Origin: Homalodisca vitripennis
Taxonomy: Eukaryota > Arthropoda > Insecta > Hemiptera > Cicadellidae
Reading direction: 5' to 3'
Assembly: GCF_021130785.1 (NCBI RefSeq)
Contig: NW_025777430.1
Location: 21,232-85,231, forward strand
Length of the DNA: 64,000 nucleotides
In this document: positions 54,127-64,000 of the stretch, in pieces
Layout of the letters: each line of letters begins with the position of its first letter
Numbering within the stretch: position 1 is the stretch's first letter
Made by a program: the position numbers and the translations under genes
The notes under the pieces: model-generated
Database searches by the model: none
What the model was told of the DNA's origin: nothing
What the model saw: the letters and a program-made list of their open reading frames with translations, nothing else

Positions 54127-57100
54127 AGGCAACAAACGTGGTCAAATAAAAGTTAAAGAAGGCAAGCATTAAATAAATATGTAAGTTACGGACATTATTA
54201 CCGAAACACCCATAAATTTAGTCTGTATAATAGTGTATAGACTTTGCTTCAACTAATCTCGTTTAGCTGTGTACAATTGGACTGAACAATGGACGTTGAT
54301 TATTCAAGCCTATTGAGTTGTTGCCCGTATTTGTCTTAAACTTAGTAACTGAACAGTTCAAACACTACTCTACTGCAGTTGCTTCTGGCTGCTGGATTTT
54401 GTACTCCATCATCCTGATTAGTTAATCAGACTCATATCAGAACATTAGCTTCTGTAGTACTGAAAATCTTTTCAATAACTTCAAATTACTTTTATTCGCT
54501 GAATAGACAAATGTATATACTTCAAACACATAAATCAATCCACAAATGCCTGTTTTAACAAACATTGTAAATTAACGTTTCCAAATGATCAGAAAGTTTT
54601 CAGTGACTTACATTTAACACATTGCGTTTCATTGTTTCAAAGAAGTTTGATCCAAATTACGTCATTTGTTAGTAGGGAGTTTTATACAAGTTTTGTTTAT
54701 TTAGGTTTACACAAATTAAAACAACATCGTACCCACATTGATATATTTATACACATATCTTTCTCTATCCAACACTGGTATAGAAAATAAAATTTGTTCT
54801 TATTACTTTTAGTACATATCTCATGTACAAGAGAATAAGCACCTTAGTAGCCTGAAGAAAGGAGGAGCATATAAGCGTACATACGAGTTGGTTGAATATA
54901 TTTGGACTCCTTACAAACCTTCAAAAGGATAAAGATACTGCTTTCTATAGTGATTTTCTCAAATATAATAAAAAAGGTTACATGTGACATTTTATGTGCT
55001 TAAATACTAATTTTATAATTCTCGTTATAAGGTATGTGTCCTTAAAGTTTTGTTTATTACTATGAAAAAGATATATGTTTACATTTTGTGGCTTGATTCC
55101 TGAAGAAAAGAACATGTGCCAGTTATTGATACGTATTTTTAAAATTTCTTCTAACGTATATTGATATCCAAGTCCACAATATTGTTATAAAATCTAATTC
55201 ATAATTAGTAAAATACATTATAGTATATTATTGATCACAAAATGATTTGTTCTGTAAGATATTTTAAGGTAGTCGAAATACATCATAAAATACAACATGT
55301 TTCAATACAAAGTTGAGAATTGTCTGTTATGTTGGAAAATAGACAAGATTTTTAGAAGTTATAATAATTTCATTTAAGTTAACTAAAAGAGTAAGAACGA
55401 AATCCATTTACAGTTGTTTCTAGGACTTATAGTGCCTTTAGCAAATATAGTGTTTTTTAATACTCTCGTTTTCTGAAATAAAGTGATAAAATTAGCAGTG
55501 ATATTAAAATAAATTTTTATATATTTCCAAATAAAAATTATAAGCTCTTATAGGTCATAATTGAAATGTATTTAGATTTAACCTGGTTTATATAATAAAC
55601 GTTACTGATAACATCTTCACATTTAATGGTACTGTAGTGACTGGTCATTAGCAAGAAATCATTTGTGTAATTATACTAAACATTTTGATTTTTTATGTTT
55701 TACACCATTACTTATAGGATCTACATTTGACGTGTATCTTATTGATTCTTCAGGGCAGCGTCAAAAGGAATCAGTCATCGAAAACTATTGTGCATATAAC
55801 GCTGTCCAGAAACAATTTTATGTTCTGTCATCGAAAAGATGGCTACTCTATAAACTAAGGGGGGGGTGGGGGTGGTAAACTCATTGGTCGACGGTTTTTT
55901 GAAAAAGAGTTCATGCTACAAATACCTGCCAGTACGAAACTGAAATCAATCCAAACATGCTTATTTCGGCATTGTTCACACACAAGTCACACATCAAGAT
56001 AAAGAAAAGTTTACTGCACTTTTTATTTATGTTATTTAGTTATTTATTCCGCAGTATAAAAATTTGTTTTAAAGAAAAAAAATTGAAAAAATTAAGAAAG
56101 CGTAATAATATAAAACAAATTTCAATAAAAAGCATTCTCAACACACTGTGGAATGTGTTCAACAATGTGACGCAATATCCATAGCACACTAAGAACAATT
56201 AATTCCTCTTAAAATTTATATGTGGAAAAAACAATGAAAAGAAATCTACCTTTAATCTTCTTTTTGGGCATATGCATAAAAAGAGATAGGAAAGCTTAGC
56301 TATGGTTCAAAATTGTAACGGACGAACAGTGAGCAAAATTTATCCTATTTTTAAGGGGGTGGTAGCTTTATAAATTATTAAGTAATAAGTATTTTCTATG
56401 GAAGTTTAAAAACAAAAAATCCGCATGTGTGGTTGACAGCCCACGACCCAAAAGATATAATTCCTTGTTCCTTCTATAAAAATCCCAGTTGAAAAGAATG
56501 GTTCGTTATAAAACTTATTACTCATGTAAGTTTCAGTCAAAATAATTTTTGTAAATTTAAACTGTTGAAGGTTGCTTGGAATTATAATTTTTTTGGGACG
56601 TACCAATGTCAATTTGTATATTTGTCAAAAAAGATTAAATTTCTTTGCACATTCAGGATCATGGACAGTATAAAGCACCTTATACTAGTAAAAACAGGAA
56701 CTTGAGTAAGTAGTCATATATATTTTTCTGGCCTATGAATACGAGTAACGACTTTCTACGATGCATATAACATTTTAGTTTGGAAATGAAAAGAACATTA
56801 ATTTAAACCTGTCAAATATTCAGAAAAATTATTTCAAACTTATGCAGTGGAATTCTATAAACCGAGCGAAACTTTGTTTTATCTTAATTTACAGGCTTGC
56901 TTACTAAATTATAAAATACTATAAATTTTGTGAGGAAGGCAAAGCCATAATAAATAAGGAAGATTTCAAGCAACATTTGGAAACTTTTCTGTAAAATTAC
57001 TGATTACGTACACATCTCGTCTACAAAATTTATAATTAGATGATATCTATAGTATTGGGTATGCCTTAAAAGAAAGCTGTTAAGTTTAATTAGTTACAGA

Positions 57101-60100
57101 AGTAATAGGATTTAGATGTAAATAAACATATATTTAAATCTAGGGCTATTGTGAGAGGGCTAAATACTACACATTTCCAATGAACCAGCAAATATTTTAT
57201 TTATGGCGAAATTCATTACTTTCAGTTATCTTAATTTTAAATAACAACAGAGATCATCAATACACATTTAGCATATAAAAAAGCAAATAATAATAACCTG
57301 AATGTAATTTTAAATTGGATTCTATACTACAAGTATGTATTATTGGTTTTAATAAAAAATTTTATAGATATCACACAACAATATTTTCTTTACCTCTACT
57401 TTTATTCACGCACTAAACTTGGAGAAATCTTTCGTCTAAAATATTTAAAAATGTAAAAAAATTTTACTTAATTAAGTTACCTACTTTTCCAAATTATGAA
57501 AATTTACATAAAATAAACAAAATTAATAAATACTCGTATATGTTACAAAAGCAAACTCTTAATTTAATCTATCCACGTGATAATTGGATTTATCACTTTA
57601 GGTTCAGGTACCTTGGAAAATGAAATTATATATATTAAGATGATTAATGAAACCCTGATATTATAGAACATTACAGTGCTAAATATTTTCAACATTTTTC
57701 ATTTTATTTTCAATTATTTTTCAATTTGTAATGTGAGATTTCCTTTCATACGACGATCTGTTGATGAGTCTTATGAGCTTATATATATTAGTAATTACTT
57801 GTCAATTACAGAATTTAAATATTTATAGATATTAATTTAATTAGCTCAGTTTTAAAAAACTTCAGTAAACACGAATGCCTTAGAACATGTAAAATGTGTA
57901 ACAAAATATATTTGTGATTATACAAGCAAATTCAATGACATGTATAAGAGATATTATATTACACTTGACGTCGGTTGAAGTGTCCATAGTTACCTAATAT
58001 TATTAATCTAATTAATCGCCTTTGTGTGTGGTTATTTGGAGGGATGCAGCTGACTCATTACGTTTTAAAAGTTTTTAAACATACAGTCAGGGTTACGCTG
58101 TGGCCCAGCAAATAATAGTCCTATAGACCTAATTTTATTCAAAACTTAATTCTCATCCTCCCATTTATTTAAATTTGTTGTTTAATACAATGCTCATACA
58201 TAACAACTCAATTTAAAAGTACTGGCTTATGTATGACATTGTTTACTATCCAATCCACCGATTTTTTACTAACAAGTGACCCATCATATAGTGTTAAGAC
58301 TGTATTATATGCATCATATCGAAAAGATAAGCTTTCAGAAATTAGCACAATTCAGACTATGTATAAGCCATAACGTTCTAGATCAAGTATGTTACTCTAT
58401 TCTTGACTTGTTAAGTTAAGGCAATGATAGTACTATTTTTCATCTGATTATAGCTTAGGTATAATTTTTTGTTATGCTCTTATTGCTATCAGTTTATTTC
58501 TTTAATAGATTTTTGTAAATTTGAATTATTATTATAAAGCTCTTAAATGATTAAAAATTGATTTGACAAGTCATGTGTTTTCCAAACAAAGCTTTATGGG
58601 TGTTATATCATGTAATATCTATATCTTCCATATTTTAAAAGATATTTGTGCCAGAAGTACGATTTAAGTCATTATAATTATTAATCAGAATATAACTGTA
58701 AATTTTAAGGGTGTCAAGAAATATGTCACTCGGTTAAAGTGTTTGAAGTCATATATCTCACAACTAGGAGGTAATATTTGGTTTCAATGGTCAAAGATAT
58801 ACAAGTCATTGCACGATTATGAACAGAGAAGAAGAGCGAGCGTATTGAGCCAAGGTTGGTGTTTTCATTATAATCACAGTGGGATCTTATCATACTTAGG
58901 GCGGAGTCAGAGACTATTTTCAGCAGAAATATCAAACTAGCACACGTCTCAGATCATGCTCTATGTACACAATTTTCAATTTGTCATATATTAAGAAATA
59001 TGAAAAAAAGTTTACAACTCCATCACTATACTTACTATTATTCTTATGGATATTCCTATTCGTCGTCAGTATAATATATTTATTCCTTCAAAACATTCTC
59101 ATAGGTGGAACCAGTACATAAAAACATTTCGGACCACAAGACCAACAATTTTGTATTTTGAAGATCACAAAAAGTTTATTCTGTGAAAATTCCTCAGAAA
59201 TTAAGTATTTGAATATTTCTCTAAATATGAATACATAGACAAAAGTGGCGACTATAACGCCGCGCCGCCACTAGAGAACGGCTTACAAAAATATGAACTT
59301 ACCACACATTATAATAAATCTAGGTTATTATTTAAATTAAAAAAGAAGAATGTTAAAATTTAATGTTAAGATGATAAAATTATCAAAAAGCATCTATCTT
59401 TGATATGTTTTAATGTTAAGCAATGCGTGTGGCAGATTTAAATTGAATTAAGATTTCCATCAATCCCTCTAGTAATTTATAATTCATAAATGTATATTTA
59501 AAGGTAGACAAGGATATTTTAAGCACAAGGAGTAAAACATTCCAGAAAAACTAATACAGATAGTCTAGAAAATCTCTGGGAATGTCATTGCTTTTTTGGT
59601 TTTTCCGCCTTAACGTAAGTTCAAAAATGTCCAGTATTTCACACAGAGTCCCGTTATTTCACTCATGAATAATCTGATTTAACGAAGACGTACTGGATTT
59701 GACATAAAGTAAGCCGATTTGTTTTTTACTCCTATAATTCTGTTATGTACCCAGCCTACTTTTATATAGTTCAATTTAAAGATAAAAAAGTTGGAAATGG
59801 TTTTACAATTATTTTGATATTTGATAAATTTCCAAAACAATTATGAAATGTAACTCTGTTGGTCTGTATACAAAATTTATCCAAAAAATATTAAGAACGT
59901 TGTAAACGTTTTCACAGTCATATGCTTTATGTGCTCTCGGAAACATGACCGATTACCCCGTTTAGAATTAATCAGTTGCGGTGTGTGCCCGTAATTGTCC
60001 GACAACTTAAGGTAATGATTACCGTAGATGTTCGGGTATTGCCGCTCTTAACTTAACAGTGTGGCTAAAAAATCCATAGAGAGCCCCAATAGCCAAGCTT

Positions 60101-61100
60101 GGCTCACTACTATCAGCCGTGATGTAATCAAAAGCCCTTAACGAGCAAGGACTACGTTTGTGGAAGAAAGTTTTAAGTTCGAGCATCATCGTTTGTCACC
60201 CTCAGGTCTTCGCGTCGTCTTGGGACTATTTCGAGGATTTTCTTGGACTTTGAGATGTGAGTAGTGCAATATATACGTTCTGCTACATCTAAGGAATCAA
60301 TTTCCCCGAGAGTTATCTTGCAATTACTTACTAACCTGACTTCAAACTTCATTTTAATTCAGGTCTAGGGCCGGATTGCATAAGCAAATTAATTTATGTA
60401 AAATCTTACGTATTATGAAAATTTAGAGATTTCAAGTCATTGTTACCATACAAACTATATTTATTAATCGCAATGTTTATCCTGTAAGAATGGTCGTCTT
60501 CTAATTAAGGTCCATGGAATTTCATGGTGTAATGCTCGTAGGTATGATAATGAGTAGCTTAATATTATTCATTCTTGTTTGGAATTAAAATTACCTTCAA
60601 TTTGCTCAATTTTCAAGGTGATTGTAGCCTACTCAATGACTGAAAACTTGTTAATTAGCTTGGAAACCGCTTTCAAATTATTACTTGACTATAAATCTTA
60701 CTGTCACAATAATATATCCTTGGTACTGATTTTTTAACGCCTTACCAATGTAGAACCTGCATTATTTCTGGGAATCAATTATATTATTATTAAAGTCATC
60801 ACTAAATTGTTTCCTTGAAGTTTATAGTTTGATTAGGAATGAGAAATTAATGTGGTCAACTACACAAGTTTGGCTATGACGGGTTTCCCTGCATTTAAGG
60901 CCGGCCAGCGTCATCTCCTCGCACCTGGGTGACCTTCAAACGCCCTCTATCGCCCCACGAAGGACCCTATCATACTCCAACCGATAACTCTATCCCTAAC
61001 CATAACTTTTCGGCCGTATCGGTTACCCCTATTCATTTGTGTGGGACACATAAAGAGGCTCAGTATTTAGGAGTGGATTTCTATGAATTATTATGAATAG
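54127..61100. other. AT-rich non-coding region
   Basis: About 7 kb with no recognisable gene. ORFs at 55663-55878, 55957-56184, 56406-56612 and the overlapping pair at 58726-58940 lack domains. A locally GC-richer stretch lies at 60880-61040 but shows no gene. Confidence 0.5.
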
Positions 61101-61641
61101 TATATACAGGGTGAGTCAGAAATATGGTAAAATATTTTAAGACGTGATTCTAGAGCTAAAAATAAGAAAAAAATGTTATATAAAGGTAGGTCCGGAAACG
61201 CCTCCATTACTGAGTAATGGCTGGCGAAAGGTTTTGCTTTGTTTTCAGTTCACCTGGTGAAATTATGTGATTCTGAAAGGTTTTGTTCTTACTTTTTAAC
61301 TCAAATAAGATAGATTTATAAAGAAAATCACCTAAAAAATCAAATAAAACCACTCTAGAAGTTGTAGTGTGAACAGTTTTTGAGAAAAAGTATGCAAATT
61401 TCCAAAAATCTAATAACAAAAATAGCGTCTTAACTGTTTGATGTCGATTAAAATTGTTAAAATGACCAATAAACAAATTGTTTTTTTCCTAATACAGATT
61501 GTAGAGAATTTAATTCTGAAAACAACCATAATAAACAAAGTTAACTAAATGTGTAAAAGTAAAAAAGCCTATGTTATTGACTACTCAGGTATGACACTAC
61601 ACAGCAATTTTTTGCTGTTTTATAATAAGGAATGAGTATCT
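61101..61641 (+). repeat. Left terminal inverted repeat, about 540 bp
   Basis: Collinear in inverted orientation with 63048-63581, from the tip TATATACAGGGTGAG to GAGTATCT near 61641, with scattered mismatches and short indels. Confidence 0.88.
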
Positions 61642-61867
61642 GATTGGTAACAGCTGGTAATAATTAATTAATTTAAACAACAACTGTTTAAAAATTTTTA
61701 AATAATAAATAATCAGCAGGGCATTTATTATTAGATGACATATGTCACCTCATTGTTGAACAAAACAACAAACTGTAAAGATACTATGTGCTCGTGTTAA
61801 GTATTTTAACCAGTTATTTCCATCCATTTTATTAGTGATTTTGTGTTGTGTGTTTAATTTATTAAAA

Positions 61868-62949
61868 ATGGAAGGTAATGTTCATGTGTATTCAAACTCT
61901 GAAATTAGCAGACATGCATGTTAATGTATGGTTTTGGGACGCTGCAATTAGTACTTCAGCAAGACGACTGTATCAAGAGAACTTTCCTAACCGCAGGTAT
62001 CCAAGCCCAAGATATTTTGCCACTATTCATCAACGCCTACCTGAAACAGGTTCTTTAAAGTCTTCGAAGCATAGTAATGCAGGCATCGCCCGATCATGTA
62101 ATCCTGTTGAATTAGAAGAGTTGGTTTTTAATGAAATTTATGATTATCCTGAAAAGAGCACTAGAGAATTGTTACTACAGTTAAATGTCAGCCTATCTAG
62201 TAATTCGGAGCATACTACACGAGTACCAGTTACACCCATACCACTTCCAGCATGCCCAAACTTTTTTGCCACAAGACTACGCTCCCCATGTTGTTTTTGT
62301 CGATGGCTTCTGTTAAAATGTGCTGATCCAAATATTTAAATACAATTTTGTTTACCAATGAGGCTTCACTTTACAAGAACAGCTATCATTAACTTCCATA
62401 ACAACCACATTTGGACAGACAGAAATCCTCATGCTATTAAAACCTAATAGCTCACAACATCAGTTTTCAGTAAATGTTTGGGCTGGAATCCTAGCAGATC
62501 ATTTAGTCGCATTCGTGCTTCCTCCCAGACGTGGTATACTTGAACTTTTTTAAGAGACGAGCTACCTAACCTACTTGATGATGTATCTCTGCATTTGCGC
62601 CAAAACATGTGGTTTATGCATTACGGGGCACCTGCGCACTACTTTCTGGCTGTTCGTGGACACCTAAATGAGAGTTTCACAAATTAATCGATAGGCCGAG
62701 GTAGACCAGTTTCATGGCCAGCAAGATCACCGGACTTAAATCCTTTGGACTTTTACCTTAGGGGACATTTAAAAACATTAGTTTACTCTTGCCCAATAGA
62801 TACATTGAAGAACTCCGATTAAACATTTCTAATGGAATAGAAACCATTAAGCAGACACCTGGAGGTTTTGAACGGGTCGAAACTTGATGAGAAGACGCCT
62901 GAACGCGTGCAGTTCGAACAACGGAGGTCATTTTGAGCATCATCTTTAA
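61868..62949 (+). pseudogene. DUF4817/DDE transposase, frameshifted and catalytically dead
   Basis: Starts MEGNVHVYSNSEI. The N-terminal DUF4817-type DNA-binding region is open to about 62200: ARRLYQENFPNRRYPSPRYF, HQRLPETGS and EKSTRELLLQLNVS. The DDE core is spread over several frames. LFTNEAS has Asn (codon 62357-62359) where the first Asp is expected. WFMHYGAPAH has Tyr (62622-62624) in place of the second Asp. WPARSPDLNPLDFYL keeps the third acidic residue (62748-62750). The end GGHFEHHL stops at 62947. This family encodes cut-and-paste transposases common in insects; this copy cannot be active. Confidence 0.88.
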
Positions 62950-63047
62950 TCTTCCTGTGACACTTAAAGCGATTGTAGATGTTTATTGTATTTAAAAATA
63001 AATTTTGAACTAAAAAATATGTTTCTTTTTCACGAGCTGTTAATAAT

Positions 63048-63581
63048 GAGATACTCAGTCCTTATTATAAAACAGCAAAAGTTTTGCTGTGTAGTGTAAT
63101 ATGTGAGGAGTCAATATCATAACTTTTTTACACATTTAGTTAACTTTGCTTATTATGGTTGTTTTCAGAATTAAATTCTCTACAATCTGTATTAGGAAAA
63201 AACAATTTGTTTATTGGTCATTTAACAATTATAATCGACATCAAACAGTTAAGACGGTATTTTTGTTATTAGACTTTTGGAAAATGTTCATACTTTTTCT
63301 CAAAAACTGTTCACACTACAACTTCTAGAGTGGTTTTATTTGATTTTTTAGGTGATTTTCTTTATAAATCTATCTTATTTGAGTTAAAAAGTAAGAACAA
63401 AACCTTTCAGAATACTTAATTTCATCAGGTGAACAGAAAACAAAGCAAAAATCTTTCGCCTGCCATTACTCAGTAAAGGAGCGTTTCCGGACCTACCTTT
63501 ATATAACATTTTTTTATTATTTTTAGCTCTAGAATCACGTCTTAAAATATTTTACCATATTTCTGACTCACCCTGTATATA
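63048..63581 (-). repeat. Right terminal inverted repeat, about 535 bp
   Basis: Inverted counterpart of 61101-61641, ending TCTGACTCACCCTGTATATA. Confidence 0.88.
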
Positions 63582-63605
63582 GTATAGTGTATATATATAT
63601 ATATA

Positions 63606-63655
<50 letters not shown>

Positions 63656-63901
63656 TTGTTTCCATAGGCTTTATTGTGATTAAAAGATTTATTAATATTA
63701 CATTCATTCTCCGTGAAGATATATGAGTCCAATTTATAAATTTTCTCAGTGCCCACCGGTAAGTTATCTATTTATTGGCCAGTTTTATACTTCTCGAGCT
63801 AACTTTTAAATCCTATTAATTAGCATAGTTAAATCTTATTTGTTTAAGCAGTATATTTATTAAAAGCTGCATTATTAGTGTAAAGCTGTTTTGCTTGAGC
63901 G

Positions 63902-63985
<84 letters not shown>

Positions 63986-64000
63986 ATAAACCTCCTTAAA
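63582..64000. repeat. Terminal flank with two long (TA)n tracts
   Basis: TA microsatellites at about 63591-63652 (one CT interruption) and 63907-63978. No gene in between. Confidence 0.9.

Larger units (their letters stand above)
61101..63581 (+). mobile_element. Tc1/mariner-superfamily-like DNA transposon with very long terminal inverted repeats
   Basis: Both ends carry TATATACAGGGTGAGTCAGA in inverted orientation, and the inversion continues imperfectly for about 540 bp on each side. Between them is a decayed transposase and little else. The ends are flanked by TA-rich sequence, so a TA target duplication is compatible but cannot be proven. Transposase residues are lost (see the gene entry). 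Confidence 0.9.

Noticed and set aside
54840..54880. CCTGAAGAAAGG followed by CGTACATACGAG, similar to the Penelope hammerhead region
   Set aside because: No GAAA in the required place and no stem II; likely chance or too decayed to call.
1..64000. CRISPR arrays, rRNA genes, standard tRNA genes, bacterial operons
   Set aside because: None seen. Tandem repeats present are satellite or microsatellite type, without the spacer and repeat layout of CRISPR.

Overview
The window is eukaryotic DNA, most likely from an insect genome. It is very AT-rich and full of (TA)n, (CA)n and (GT)n microsatellites. It carries the mobile-element mix usual for insects: a Polinton/adintovirus-like element, CR1/Jockey-type LINEs, a Penelope-like element, Tc1/mariner-type transposons, a TTAA-flanked non-autonomous element and a tRNA-derived SINE. 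I could not recognise any host protein-coding gene, rRNA gene or standard tRNA gene in the 64 kb. The species cannot be named from the sequence alone.

Positions 1 to about 15,000 hold most of a Polinton/adintovirus-like element, an integrated virus-like element whose left end lies outside the window. In order it carries protein-primed DNA polymerase B (+), a retroviral-type integrase (+), two small zinc-cluster genes (+), a BRO-N gene (-), a penton-like minor capsid gene (-), a packaging ATPase (+), a CACGTT-type hexamer repeat, a conserved virion-type protein followed by a parvovirus-like phospholipase A2 domain (+), a small basic protein (+), an adenain-type cysteine protease (+), a fibre-like coiled-coil protein (+), several small ORFs, the major capsid protein (+), and five further small genes on both strands. 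Together these cover replication (PolB), integration, capsid assembly, packaging, maturation and probably entry (PLA2, fibre). Nearly every large gene is broken, mostly by single-base indels rather than nonsense substitutions. A few small ORFs remain intact. Many start codons are abutted by the same motif, close to TTTTTCTATWTAAATGG.

From 15,000 to 25,000 there is a LINE 3' fragment and a 192-bp tandem satellite. A nearly full-length LINE (ORF1 intact; ORF2 with a stop, a frameshift and a lost catalytic Asp) has inserted inside the satellite with a TATAAA target duplication. A wrecked Tc1 transposase follows. From 25,000 to 61,000 the sequence is mainly AT-rich non-coding DNA. It contains an 892-bp tandem duplication, two heavily decayed LINE reverse-transcriptase remnants, a Penelope-like element on the minus strand with 49-bp direct repeats and a hammerhead-like motif, a dispersed repeat family, a SINE and a 745-bp TTAA-flanked element with repeated GAGTACC/GGTACTC palindromes.

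The last 3 kb carries a complete but inactive DNA transposon (61,101-63,581). It has about 540-bp terminal inverted repeats and a DUF4817/DDE transposase in which two of three catalytic acids are replaced, followed by long (TA)n tracts. The window therefore reads as an intergenic or intronic transposon graveyard whose most informative resident is the Polinton.
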